From contig JAAZZG010000003.1 of the NCBI GenBank assembly GCA_014237715.1, forward strand, positions 62,001-126,000: 64,000 bases of DNA. Direction: 5' to 3'. This document shows positions 45,090 through 53,391 of this stretch, one piece after another. Each line of letters opens with the position of its first letter. Within the stretch, counting starts at the first letter, position 1. Position numbers and translations under genes: made by a program. Under the pieces are notes generated by a model. That model ran no database searches. It was not told where the DNA came from and worked only from the letters and a program-made list of their open reading frames with translations. This DNA comes from Acidimicrobiales bacterium. Its GTDB lineage: Bacteria > Actinomycetota > Acidimicrobiia > Acidimicrobiales > MedAcidi-G1.

Positions 45090-45467
45090 TCAACCGGGTT
45101 TGAAGGGCGGTAGGTCCGGCCCGAGGTCGCTCACGCCGGTGAATTCCTCCCACCGGTCGCGGTCCCAACCGGTGGTTCGCTCCGCCTCCACGCCACCTTC
45201 AATTCGCAGGAGGGTGGGGACGGCGTCGAGGTCCAGACCCCAACTGATGGACAGGTCGGTGTCGTCGACGACCCAGTCAGCCTCGGTGGGGAAGGCCGGA
45301 TCGTCCTGGGTGTAAACGGTCAGATCGGCCCGTTCGGCGAGATCGACGAACACCGATCGGGCCAGCGAACAGGCCGGACAGTCGGCCTTGACGACGGCGA
45401 TCAGCCCGTCTGGAAGCGACCCGGGACTTTGGGTCTGTGAGCCCTTGGGAGAGGGTTCCATGGCCAT
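45090..45467 (-). CDS. thioredoxin-like protein of UGSC operon
   Basis: A 125-residue thioredoxin-fold protein. The redox motif is VVKADCPACSLARSVF near residue 27 (CPAC) and the cis-proline region is LDAVPTLLRIEGG near 89. It would reduce or oxidise disulfides, and the operon context suggests service to the downstream seleno-redox proteins (inference). A GAAACT hexamer ends 6 nt before the ATG, a possible leaderless start. Its TGA may be read as Sec, fusing it with the next gene. Confidence 0.82.
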   Translation of the reverse strand: MAMEPSPKGSQTQSPGSLPDGLIAVVKADCPACSLARSVFVDLAERADLTVYTQDDPAFPTEADWVVDDTDLSISWGLDLDAVPTLLRIEGGVEAERTTGWDRDRWEEFTGVSDLGPDLPPFKPG

Positions 45468-45568
45468 GGGGCGAGTTTCGCACCGTTTCCAATGTCACAC
45501 CGAGCCGGCTGAGAGATGCGTCACATCTTCCCCGTCGGGCCGGGAGGCCTCCCTACCCTTGGTCACCG

Positions 45569-46456
45569 ATGGGGGAGTCACTCGACGTCACGTTCTTCGG
45601 AGTCCGGGGTTCTACCCCGTGCCCGTGTGATGACAATCGGCGCTACGGGGGGAACACCTCGTGTGTGGTTCTCGACGTTCCCGGTGGTGAGCCGATCATC
45701 TTCGATCTGGGTACCGGCCTTCGGTTCTACGGCGTGGACGAGCGTTGCGGTTCCGGCCCCTTCCGGGCCACAGCCCTGGTCAGCCACCTCCACTGGGACC
45801 ACATCCAGGGGCTTCCCTTCTTCACTCCCTTGCACTGCCCGGACACCCGGCTCGACGTGTTCGGGCCGGGCGAGGAGGGAAGCACGCTCGAGCAGTCGTT
45901 CGACATGTTCATGACGCCTCCGTTCTTTCCGATCTGTTACCGGGAGCTGGTCGGGCGGGTGTCGCTCAACGACGCTCCAAAGGGAGGCTTTGACGTCGGT
46001 TCGGCAAGGGTGACCGCTCGACCGGTGCCTCACGTCGGCCGAACGTTGGGCTACCGGGTCGACTGGAACGGGATCAGCGTGGCCTACATAAGCGACCACC
46101 AGCAGCCCATCGACGATCCGACTCGTGTCGACAACCAGGTGCTGGCCCTGGCTGATGGCGTGGACCTGTTGATCCACGATGCCCAGTTCACCCCGGAGGA
46201 GTTCGCGGAGCGCCCCCACTGGGGGCACTGCACGGTGGACTACGCCATCGAGGTGGCCCATCAGGCGGGGGTCGGAGAGTTGGTTCTCTTCCACCACGAC
46301 CCGGCCCACGACGACGACCACATCGACCGTCTGCTGGCCGAAGCGCGTGATCGTTCTGTCGGGCTCGACGTGGGCCATGTCTCTGCCGCCGTCGAGGGTC
46401 GCACGATCTCACTGGTGCCGTCCGACGACACGTTGGCAGCGTCGGCTCCCCGCTAG
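45569..46456 (+). CDS. MBL-fold hydrolase, RNase Z/PhnP-like
   Basis: A 295-residue metallo-beta-lactamase-fold protein. The start LDVTFFGVRGSTPCPCDDNR and the metal motif VSHLHWDHIQGLPFF near residue 71 (HxHxDH) fit cyclic-phosphodiesterase / RNase Z-like proteins. Further ligands lie in RPVPHVGRTLGYRV near 153, AYISDHQQP near 170, HDAQFTPEEF near 199 and LFHHDPAHDDDH near 230. It probably hydrolyses a phosphodiester. TACCCT (45554-45559) ends 9 nt before the ATG. It is divergent from the UGSC operon. Confidence 0.85.
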   Translation: MGESLDVTFFGVRGSTPCPCDDNRRYGGNTSCVVLDVPGGEPIIFDLGTGLRFYGVDERCGSGPFRATALVSHLHWDHIQGLPFFTPLHCPDTRLDVFGPGEEGSTLEQSFDMFMTPPFFPICYRELVGRVSLNDAPKGGFDVGSARVTARPVPHVGRTLGYRVDWNGISVAYISDHQQPIDDPTRVDNQVLALADGVDLLIHDAQFTPEEFAERPHWGHCTVDYAIEVAHQAGVGELVLFHHDPAHDDDHIDRLLAEARDRSVGLDVGHVSAAVEGRTISLVPSDDTLAASAPR

Positions 46457-46509
46457 GTTCGGTCCCCGACCTCGCCGGACATCGGCGGGCAACGATGGAG
46501 GGAGAGCCC

Positions 46510-47037
46510 GTGGCAGACGAGAACCCTGGCGAGAACTCGAGCGGAATTCTGAACGAGATCGATGGTGACCTGTACCGCAAGGTGCTGGGCCGCTACCCGA
46601 CGGGCGTCACGCTGGTGTCGGCCATGGATGGCGACGAGCCCCTAGCCATGGTGATCGGATCATTCGTGTCGGTGTCGATGGATCCTCCGCTCGTGGGCTT
46701 TCTGCCCGGCAAGGAGTCCTACACGTGGGGGCGCATGTCGTCATCAGGTGGATTCTGCGTCAACGTGCTGTCCGACGCTCAGGCCGATCTGTCCAACGCC
46801 TTCTTCCGCAAGGACGGCGACCCCTGGGAGGGCACCGGGTGGCAGCCGGCCGACGTGACCGGATCGCCGGCCATCCCCTCGTGTCTCGCGTCCATCGACT
46901 GTGCCGTGCATGAGGTGGTCGATGCCGGGGATCACTGGTTCGTGATGGGCCGCGTGGTCGGGGTGTCCCACGTCGACGAGGGTTCGCCGCTGGTCTTCCT
47001 CGGCGGGAAGTACGGCGAGTACCGGACGCAGGGCTGA
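46510..47037 (+). CDS. flavin reductase family protein
   Basis: A 175-residue FMN-binding protein of the DIM6/NTAB (flavin reductase-like) group. It shows LGRYPTGVTLVSAMDG near residue 24, IGSFVSVSMDPPLVGFL near 47, and GGFCVNVLSDAQADLSNAFF near 79. It reduces free flavin or provides FMNH2 to a monooxygenase. GTG at 46510 is chosen, with AGGGAGAG just upstream. It overlaps the next gene at TGATG. Confidence 0.85.
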   Translation: MADENPGENSSGILNEIDGDLYRKVLGRYPTGVTLVSAMDGDEPLAMVIGSFVSVSMDPPLVGFLPGKESYTWGRMSSSGGFCVNVLSDAQADLSNAFFRKDGDPWEGTGWQPADVTGSPAIPSCLASIDCAVHEVVDAGDHWFVMGRVVGVSHVDEGSPLVFLGGKYGEYRTQG

Positions 47038-47555
47038 TGGCGATCTACGCGCTCGGTGACCGCGTCCCGGTGATCGATCCGACGGCCTACGTCCATCCGC
47101 TGGCCGCGGTGATCGGTAGCGTCGAGTTGGGCCCCGGTGCGAGCGTGTGGCCCCACGCGGTCATCCGGGCCGATGACAACATGATTCGGATCGGAGCCCG
47201 GACTTCGGTCCAGGACAACGCTGTGCTGCACTGCACCAGCCACCTGCCGACCATCGTCGGCGAGGACGTGACCCTGGGGCACCTGTGTCACCTTGAGGGG
47301 TGCACCATCGAGGATCGGGCGCTGGTTGGCGTGGGGGCCGTGGTCCTGCACGAGGCGGTGATCGGCCGGGGTTCGATCGTGGGCGCCAATGCCATGGTGC
47401 GCAACGGCCAGATCGTGCCGCCCCTGTCGATGGCCCTGGGTGTGCCGGCTGCCGTCCGGGAGGGTGTGGTTCCCGAGGACGCGAACATGATTAACGCTGA
47501 GGTGTACGTGCAGCGGGGCCGGGAGTTCCGCGACACCCTCCGCCGGCTGGATTGA
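47037..47555 (+). CDS. gamma-carbonic anhydrase-like hexapeptide protein
   Basis: A 172-residue left-handed beta-helix protein. Hexapeptide repeats run through VELGPGASVWPHAVIRADDN and NAVLHCTSHLPTIVGEDVTLGHLCHLEGCTI (in parts); His in CTSH, GHLCH and others could bind a metal as in gamma-carbonic anhydrase / YrdA. Activity is unproven in this subgroup. The ATG overlaps the stop of the flavin reductase gene. Confidence 0.87.
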   Translation: MAIYALGDRVPVIDPTAYVHPLAAVIGSVELGPGASVWPHAVIRADDNMIRIGARTSVQDNAVLHCTSHLPTIVGEDVTLGHLCHLEGCTIEDRALVGVGAVVLHEAVIGRGSIVGANAMVRNGQIVPPLSMALGVPAAVREGVVPEDANMINAEVYVQRGREFRDTLRRLD

Positions 47556-48376
47556 CCGGCGTGTCTTCTGCGGGCGATGCCGCGGCCTCCGGGGTCGACG
47601 GGTTCGATAACCACCGGTTCCGGTCCGGGGACCTGACGCTGGCCGCTCATGTGACCCGCCCAATCAGTAACGGGTCCGGGTCCGGTGGAGCGGCCCTGCC
47701 CGGCGTGGTGATCTGCCACGGGTTTCCCAGCGGACCCGACGGTGGAGCGAACTCGGTGGCCACTTTTCCGGAGTTGGCCTTCCGGATCGCCACGGAGATG
47801 GGATGGGTGGCCATGGTTCCGTACCTACGGGGAATGCCCGGATCCGACGGCGACTTCAGCCTCGACGGTTGGCGCGACGACGTGGTGGCCGCCGTTGCCG
47901 ACCTTGGGAATCAGGCCGGCGTGGAGAGGGTGTGGGTCGTGGGGTTCGGTAGTGGGGCCGCGTTGGCCATCTGTGCGGCGGCCGTCGATGACGGGATCAG
48001 CGGGGTGGGCGCACTGGCCGCACCGGCCGACTGGTCGGACTGGGCGGCCAACCCGCGCCGACTGCTCCTGCATGCTCGTGACGCTGGCCTTCTGACCATG
48101 TCCGACTCGCCGCCCGACTTCGGTCGATGGTCGGGTGCGCTTCGGGAGCTGTCGGCTGAGCGGTCGGTGTCGGCCCTGGCACCGCGCGATCTCCTGCTGG
48201 TCCACGGTGGTGACGATGAGATCGTTCCGCCGCTGGACGCGCGTGTGGTGGCCGGGGCCCACGGATCGGCCGATCTCCGGATTATCGCCGGGGCGGGACA
48301 CCACCTGCGGCACGATCCGAGGGCCATCGCCATTCTGTTGGGTTGGTTGGATCGGCAGCGTCGCCACCACACCTGA
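47552..48376 (+). CDS. alpha/beta hydrolase-like protein lacking the usual nucleophile
   Basis: A 274-residue alpha/beta hydrolase fold protein. It has VICHGFPSGPDGGANS near residue 51, YLRGMPGSDGDF near 93, the elbow WVVGFGSGAALAICAAA near 130, VHGGDDEIVPPLD near 221, and GAGHHLRHDP near 250. The elbow reads G-F-G-S-G, so the canonical Ser at position 3 is Gly; the adjacent Ser might substitute or the protein may be non-catalytic. TTG start overlaps the previous stop (TTGA); GTG at 47561 is an alternative. Confidence 0.75.
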   Translation: MTGVSSAGDAAASGVDGFDNHRFRSGDLTLAAHVTRPISNGSGSGGAALPGVVICHGFPSGPDGGANSVATFPELAFRIATEMGWVAMVPYLRGMPGSDGDFSLDGWRDDVVAAVADLGNQAGVERVWVVGFGSGAALAICAAAVDDGISGVGALAAPADWSDWAANPRRLLLHARDAGLLTMSDSPPDFGRWSGALRELSAERSVSALAPRDLLLVHGGDDEIVPPLDARVVAGAHGSADLRIIAGAGHHLRHDPRAIAILLGWLDRQRRHHT

Positions 48377-48414
48377 ACCGTTCCTAAGGTTGATGCCCTT
48401 CTGAACGGTTCAGG
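48372..48414. promoter_or_regulatory. 12-bp perfect inverted repeat upstream of sufB
   Basis: CCTGAACCGTTC (48372-48383) and GAACGGTTCAGG (48403-48414) are perfect complements, 19 nt apart. The left arm covers the stop of the hydrolase gene; the right arm lies just before a TACTAT -10-like hexamer (48422-48427). It may be a terminator for the upstream gene, an operator for an Fe-S or iron regulator acting on sufB, or both. Confidence 0.5.
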
Positions 48415-48421
48415 GGATTGT

Positions 48422-48427
48422 TACTAT
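48422..48427 (+). promoter_or_regulatory. possible sufB -10 element
   Basis: TACTAT fits the -10 pattern, about 70 bp before the sufB ATG. Only a weak TTCTGA -35 is found 17 bp upstream, so an activator or alternative sigma factor may be involved. Confidence 0.35.
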
Positions 48428-48496
48428 CTACGTAGGGGAAATCCCCGTCTTCCCATCCATCAACCCCGACTGCCACTGGCAACAGGAGTCCCGCCG

Positions 48497-49900
48497 ATGT
48501 CCGCCACCGATCTGGGCCTCGACCTCAGCCGCTACAAGCTTGGCTGGAGCGACGAGGAGGACTACGTCTACAAGCCCACCAAGGGCGTCGACGAGAACGT
48601 CATCAAGGAAATGTCATGGATGAAGGGCGAGCCGGAGTGGATGCGGGACTTCCGCCTCAAGTCGTTCCAGCGGTTCGGAAACAGGCCCATGCCCTGGTGG
48701 GGCGGCGATATGTCGGGCATCGACTTTGACGACATCTACTACTACATCAAGCCCACCGAGTCGCTCAGCGACAACTGGGACGACGTCCCCGAGTCAATCA
48801 AGAACACCTATGAGAAGCTGGGCATTCCGGAGGCCGAACGGAAGTACCTGGCCGGTGTGACGGCCCAGTACGAGTCAGAGGTGGTGTACCACCGCAACCG
48901 CGAGGACCTCGAGGAACAGGGTGTGATCTTCTGCGACATGGACACCGCCCTGCGTGAGCACCCGGAGGTCGTGCGGGCCTACTTCGGTCGGATCATCCCG
49001 CCCAACGACAACAAGTTCTCGGCGCTCAACTCCGCGGTGTGGAGCGGCGGTTCGTTCATCTACGTTCCACCCGGCGTCAAGGTCGACATGCCGTTGCAGG
49101 CCTACTTCCGGATCAACGCGGAGAACATGGGCCAATTCGAGAGGACGCTGATCATCGCCGACGAGGGTTCGGAGGTGCACTACATCGAGGGTTGCTCGGC
49201 ACCGGTTTACACCACTGATTCTCTTCATTCGGCCGTGGTGGAGATCGTGGTGAAGCAGTCGGCTCGGGTCACTTACACCACCATCCAGAACTGGTCGTCC
49301 AACGTCTACAACCTGGTCACCAAGCGGGCCCGGGTGGAGGCTGAGGGCCACATGGAGTGGATCGACGGCAACATCGGGTCCCGCCTGACCATGAAGTACC
49401 CGGCCGTGGTCCTAGCTGGCCCGAAGGCCTCGGGCGAGGTGTTGTCGGTGGCCTACGCCGGTCCGGGACAGCATCAGGACGCGGGTGCCAAGATGACTCA
49501 CGCCGCGCCGGAGACCACGTCCAAGATCGTGTCCAAGTCGATCTCCAAGGACGGTGGTCGGACGAGCTACCGGGGCCTGGTGCGGGTGGAGGACGATGCC
49601 TACGGCTGCAAGAGCCACGTCCAGTGCGATGCACTCATCCTCGACGACGACAGTATTTCCGACACCTACCCCTACATGGAGGTCGGTTCAGCCGACGCGG
49701 TGATCGGCCACGAGGCGACGGTGTCCAAGGTGGCCGACGACCAACTCTTCTACCTGATGAGCCGGGGGCTGACCGAGGAGCAGGCCATGTCCATGGTCGT
49801 CAACGGCTTCATCGAACCGGTCACCCGGACGTTGCCCATGGAGTACGCAGTGGAGTGGAGCCGCCTGATCGAGCTACAGATGGAGGGCTCGGTCGGCTGA
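48497..49900 (+). CDS. sufB: Fe-S cluster assembly scaffold SufB
   Basis: A 467-residue SufB with the family pattern across its length: [18 protein letters not shown] near residue 135, [20 protein letters not shown] near 173, [20 protein letters not shown] near 225, [14 protein letters not shown] near 262, and [20 protein letters not shown] near 384. The conserved Cys in EGCSAP is a known cluster-related residue of the family. In a SufBCD complex it assembles 4Fe-4S clusters. No sufC, sufD or sufS gene follows here, which is unusual; a small Cys-rich gene follows instead. The ribosome binding site is AGGAG about 8 nt upstream. Confidence 0.95.
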   Translation: MSATDLGLDLSRYKLGWSDEEDYVYKPTKGVDENVIKEMSWMKGEPEWMRDFRLKSFQRFGNRPMPWWGGDMSGIDFDDIYYYIKPTESLSDNWDDVPESIKNTYEKLGIPEAERKYLAGVTAQYESEVVYHRNREDLEEQGVIFCDMDTALREHPEVVRAYFGRIIPPNDNKFSALNSAVWSGGSFIYVPPGVKVDMPLQAYFRINAENMGQFERTLIIADEGSEVHYIEGCSAPVYTTDSLHSAVVEIVVKQSARVTYTTIQNWSSNVYNLVTKRARVEAEGHMEWIDGNIGSRLTMKYPAVVLAGPKASGEVLSVAYAGPGQHQDAGAKMTHAAPETTSKIVSKSISKDGGRTSYRGLVRVEDDAYGCKSHVQCDALILDDDSISDTYPYMEVGSADAVIGHEATVSKVADDQLFYLMSRGLTEEQAMSMVVNGFIEPVTRTLPMEYAVEWSRLIELQMEGSVG

Positions 49901-49982
49901 CCTGTCTTCTTGAGGGCCCGCGCGCCTGACGGGCGGTCCCTGTTGCCGCCGTTGGTGACTCCGCACGCGCCACACTGGCGTC

Positions 49983-50366
49983 ATGCCGATGCGTGAGGAC
50001 TGCAAGCACTTCGAGAGCCGGAGCTACCCCAACGGGGACACGGTCCGGAAGTGCAACCTGGACCTCGCTCCGGAAGCTCCCTGGCGGTGCCCCGACGACT
50101 GCCCGTCGTTCACCAAGCGTCGCCTAGACGTCAACTGGAGTCACGGCAGCATCGTGACCCCTGAGACGCCGGACGAGCCGGTCGGTCTCGGCGATGACGA
50201 CAGCATCGCTGCACTGCTGGATGCGGCCGAGGACATCATCAACGAGGCGGGTCCCCGGGTGATGGCCGATCTGGACGCCGAGAAAGCGAAGAAGGAGCGC
50301 TGGCGTCTCAAGCGCGGTGGCCGGGCTGGAGGCAAGTCCGGCAGAAAGGGTCGCCGCCGGAAGTAG
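49983..50366 (+). CDS. small Cys-rich conserved protein
   Basis: A 127-residue hypothetical. The N-terminal 40 residues hold four Cys at about 7, 24, 36 and 40 (EDCKHF, VRKCNLD, WRCPDDCPSF), a spacing able to bind zinc or an Fe-S cluster. The C-terminus is strongly basic (GGRAGGKSGRKGRRRK). Position after sufB suggests an iron-sulfur or RNA-binding role (inference). CACACT ends 6 nt before the ATG, perhaps leaderless. I do not recognise a named family. Confidence 0.65.
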   Translation: MPMREDCKHFESRSYPNGDTVRKCNLDLAPEAPWRCPDDCPSFTKRRLDVNWSHGSIVTPETPDEPVGLGDDDSIAALLDAAEDIINEAGPRVMADLDAEKAKKERWRLKRGGRAGGKSGRKGRRRK

Positions 50367-50384
50367 CGGCCCTCCATCGTGTAC

Positions 50385-50405
50385 GGGAGGGTGCTTCGGC
50401 CTCCC
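50385..50405. terminator. weak hairpin before phoH
   Basis: GGGAGG/CCTCCC, 6 bp with a 9-nt loop, follows the Cys-rich gene; an alternative CCCTCC/GGAGGG pairing overlaps it. No T-tract. Could terminate the sufB transcript. The rest of the 171-nt gap shows only a TACCCT -10 before phoH. Confidence 0.3.
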
Positions 50406-50537
50406 CTGAAACGACCGGGGTCATCTCCGTAGCAAAGTCCGCAGCATCCTCCTCATCCACCGTCATGACCGGAGGGTCGCCCCAGCCGATCGGGGAACTG
50501 GTGCGAGGATCCGGCGGCGATACCCTGTGGGTCTCCC

Positions 50538-51560
50538 ATGGAGTCGACCACGCTCACCGTCAACGTCCCCGGCAACGATCTGATGCCGGACCTGGTCGGG
50601 GAGCGAGACGTCCTGCTCCGCCAGGTCGAGGGGGCGTTCCCCGGTTCGGCCATTCATGTCCGGGGCAACCAGATCACCATCGACGGAGCCCACGCGGCCA
50701 CCGTCGGGACGGTGTTCGGCGAAATGGTGGCGTTACTCCAGCAGGGCCTGACCATTGACGAGAGGACGTTGGACCGCACGATCGACATGGTGCGAGCTGA
50801 CGAACGGCCATCGGAGGTTCTGACCACCGAGATCTTCCGGACCTCACGTGGCAAGCCGGTCCGCCCCCGGTCGGCCGGCCAGAAGCGCTACGTCGAGGCA
50901 GTGGCCGACGGAATCATCACCTTCGGCATCGGTCCGGCGGGAACCGGCAAGAGCTGGTTGGCAGTCGCCATGGCGATCCGGTCCCTCCAGGCGGGGCAGG
51001 TCGACAGGATCGTCCTGACCCGCCCACTGGTCGAGGCAGGGGAGCGGGTGGGCTTCCTCCCCGGCGACCTGATGGCCAAGGTCGATCCCTACCTTCGGCC
51101 CCTCTACGACGCCCTGTTCGACATGGTCGATACCGAGACGGCTGAGCGTCTGGTGGATCGGGGACAGGTCGAGGTAGCCCCGCTGGCCTTCATGCGTGGC
51201 CGCACCCTGAACAACAGCTTCATCATCCTCGACGAGGCTCAGAACACGACTCCCGAACAGATGAAGATGTTTCTCACCAGGGTGGGCTTCGGGTCACGGG
51301 TGGTGGTGACCGGCGACATCAGCCAGGTCGATGTGCCCGGCGGACGGAGCGGGTTGCTCGACCTGGAACGGATGCTGACCGGAATCGACGGACTGTCGTT
51401 CGTCCATTTGGGTGCCCGTGACGTGGTCCGCCACCGCATCGTGCAGGACATCGTCGAGGCCTATGAGCATGAGGCTGGCCTGCGAGAAGTTGACGACCGC
51501 GGTGACGGAGTCGGTGCCGGTACCGATCCAGGTGACGACGTCAGCGACGGGCCCCATTGA
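50538..51560 (+). CDS. phoH: PhoH family protein
   Basis: A 340-residue PhoH ATPase. It shows KRYVEAVADGIITFGIGPAG followed by TGKSWLAVAMA (Walker A) near residue 120, LTRPLVEAGERVGFLPGD near 160, AFMRGRTLNNSFIILDEAQN (Walker B) near 220, and VVTGDISQVDVPGG near 258. PhoH proteins are RNA-associated ATPases often linked to YbeY and RNA processing. TACCCT (50521-50526) ends 11 nt before the ATG. It is followed directly by ybeY. Confidence 0.93.
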   Translation: MESTTLTVNVPGNDLMPDLVGERDVLLRQVEGAFPGSAIHVRGNQITIDGAHAATVGTVFGEMVALLQQGLTIDERTLDRTIDMVRADERPSEVLTTEIFRTSRGKPVRPRSAGQKRYVEAVADGIITFGIGPAGTGKSWLAVAMAIRSLQAGQVDRIVLTRPLVEAGERVGFLPGDLMAKVDPYLRPLYDALFDMVDTETAERLVDRGQVEVAPLAFMRGRTLNNSFIILDEAQNTTPEQMKMFLTRVGFGSRVVVTGDISQVDVPGGRSGLLDLERMLTGIDGLSFVHLGARDVVRHRIVQDIVEAYEHEAGLREVDDRGDGVGAGTDPGDDVSDGPH

Positions 51561-52078
51561 AGAGCGGAGCCCCGGGTTCCGGAGTGGCCGGTTCGCCGAC
51601 GGTAATCGTCGACGACGAGCGGGCCTACCCGGTCGACACCGCTGACTGTCGGGCGCTGGTCGCCGACGTGCTGGATCATGAGGGCATGGGTGGGAGCAAC
51701 CTCGAGGTCCACGTGCACCTCGTGGACGCGGAATCGATGGCTGCGTTGAACGCTGAGCACATGGGCGGCGAGGGCCCCACCGACGTGTTGTCCTTCCCGC
51801 TGGAGGATCCGCAGGACCTGGCCTCGGCCACGATCGAGCGGGCGGGGGTGCCGTTCCTCTTGGGGGACATCGTGTTGTGCCCGGCGGTGGCCGAGCGACA
51901 GGCCGCGGAACACGCGGGCGACTACGAGACCGAGATCGCCCTCCTGTTGGTCCACGGGGTGCTCCACCTTCTCGGCCACGACCATGGGGAACCGGCCGAG
52001 AAGGCCGTCATGCAGGAGCGTGAGCGGGCCCATCTGGCTCGGCACGGGATGGTCGCCCACCAGGAGGACCGTTCGTGA
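51557..52078 (+). CDS. ybeY: endoribonuclease YbeY
   Basis: A 173-residue rRNA maturation enzyme with the zinc motif LLVHGVLHLLGHDHGEP (HGxLHxxGxDH) near residue 134 and the conserved LSFPLEDPQ near 79 and LLGDIVLCPAVAERQA near 98. It processes 16S rRNA 3' ends and helps ribosome quality control. TTG start overlapping the phoH stop (TTGA) gives tight coupling. The order phoH-ybeY-CBS-era is conserved. Confidence 0.93.
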   Translation: MKSGAPGSGVAGSPTVIVDDERAYPVDTADCRALVADVLDHEGMGGSNLEVHVHLVDAESMAALNAEHMGGEGPTDVLSFPLEDPQDLASATIERAGVPFLLGDIVLCPAVAERQAAEHAGDYETEIALLLVHGVLHLLGHDHGEPAEKAVMQERERAHLARHGMVAHQEDRS

Positions 52079-53391
52079 GCCTCGGATTGGGTCTCCTGCT
52101 AGTGGTGGTTCTGACTGTCATCTCGGGACTGCTGGTCGTCGTGGAGACGGGAATCCTGCACATCCGACGGTCCCGCGCCGAGGTGCTCGTTGAGCGGCTC
52201 GCTGAGCGGGAACCGACATCCAACGGTGCTTCCGGGAGGGAACCGACCGGACCATCAGACGCCGAGGCGCTGCCGGAACTCCTGGAGGATCGGGTCCGCT
52301 CCCTAGGCGTGGTCCTGCTCCTTGTGATGGCGTGTCGGATGTCGGCCGCCGGAACCCTTGCAGTGGTCGTCGCCGACCGCTCCGGTGGAGGCTGGGCCTT
52401 CGCGTCGGTGGCCGTGCTGCTCATCGCTGGCTTCGTTCTGACCGACGTGCTGCCCCGTACCGTTGCCCTTCGGTCTCTGGATCGTGTGGTCATCGGTTCG
52501 GCATCGGTGGTGACTCACCTCTCGACGTTCGCCCCGCTTCGTTGGCTGGCCAATGTTCTGGTCTCGACAGCCGAGCGCCTCCTGCCACGTTCGCTGCGAA
52601 CCAGTGCCCCGACAGTGTCCGAGGAGGAGTTGCTGGCGGTAGCCGACCGGGCGTTGGCATCCGAGGCCATCGATGCCGAGGAACACGAATTGATCGAGTC
52701 GGTCATTGCCTTCGGAGACCGCCTGGTCCGTGAGGTGATGGTGCCCCGACCCGACATGGGGTGCATCGGATCCGACCTGACGGTGGCCGGGGCCATGGCC
52801 CAGGTTGCCCACAACGGCCACAGCCGGACCCCGGTGAGCGGTACGGGAATTGACGACGTCGTGGGCGTGGTCCACGCCAAGGACCTGATGCGGGCCCATC
52901 TCGACGGCCGCGACGAGGAACCGATCGGTTCTCTGGCCCGGTCACCGCGATTCGTGCCTGAGACCAAGCAGGCCGATGACCTGTTGCGTGAAATGCAGGC
53001 GGGCCGCTTCCACCTCGCGATCGTGGTCGACGAGTACGGGGGAACCGCCGGTCTAGTGACCATGGAGGACCTACTCGAGGAGGTGGTCGGCGAGATCGTC
53101 GACGAGTTCGACGAGGAGGAACCGTTGTCCCAGCCGGTGGCTGGTGGCGGGATCCGGGTCCACGGCCGTATGCCGATCGACGAGTTGGACGAACTGCTGG
53201 GCGACAGCCTGCCTGTTGGGGACTGGGACACCGTGGGTGGTCTGATCTTCGATGCGTTGGGCCATGTGCCCGTGGTGGGCGAGGCCGTGGTGGTGGCCGG
53301 GCGCCGGTTCGCGGTCGAACAGGTCGTGGGGCGTCGGATCACCCGGGTTCGCATCGGGGCATCGGAGGCCGAGACCAGAGCACCGACATGA
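52075..53391 (+). CDS. CBS/CorC_HlyC domain membrane protein
   Basis: A 438-residue hemolysin C/CorC family protein. Four hydrophobic segments in the first ~175 residues form a CNNM/DUF21 domain; two CBS domains lie near 210-335 (REVMVPRPDMGCIGSDLT and FHLAIVVDEYGGTAGLVTME), and a CorC_HlyC transporter-associated domain ends the protein (VHGRMPIDELDELLGDSL). Likely a divalent-ion related transporter or regulator. GTG overlaps the ybeY stop (GTGA). Confidence 0.9.
   Translation: MSLGLGLLLVVVLTVISGLLVVVETGILHIRRSRAEVLVERLAEREPTSNGASGREPTGPSDAEALPELLEDRVRSLGVVLLLVMACRMSAAGTLAVVVADRSGGGWAFASVAVLLIAGFVLTDVLPRTVALRSLDRVVIGSASVVTHLSTFAPLRWLANVLVSTAERLLPRSLRTSAPTVSEEELLAVADRALASEAIDAEEHELIESVIAFGDRLVREVMVPRPDMGCIGSDLTVAGAMAQVAHNGHSRTPVSGTGIDDVVGVVHAKDLMRAHLDGRDEEPIGSLARSPRFVPETKQADDLLREMQAGRFHLAIVVDEYGGTAGLVTMEDLLEEVVGEIVDEFDEEEPLSQPVAGGGIRVHGRMPIDELDELLGDSLPVGDWDTVGGLIFDALGHVPVVGEAVVVAGRRFAVEQVVGRRITRVRIGASEAETRAPT

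Larger units (their letters stand above)
43992..45467 (-). other. candidate readthrough: thioredoxin-like/partner fused through Sec
   Basis: The thioredoxin-like gene and its partner are in the same frame, separated only by TGA-GGG-TCA before the partner's TTG. If TGA (45090-45092) is Sec 126, the product is a 491-residue protein with the junction FKPG-U-GSLTVDPG. The TGA is followed by a perfect 8-bp SECIS-like hairpin. The alternative is two coupled genes with an ordinary stop. I favour readthrough moderately because of the hairpin and the two neighbouring selenoprotein genes. Confidence 0.5.
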
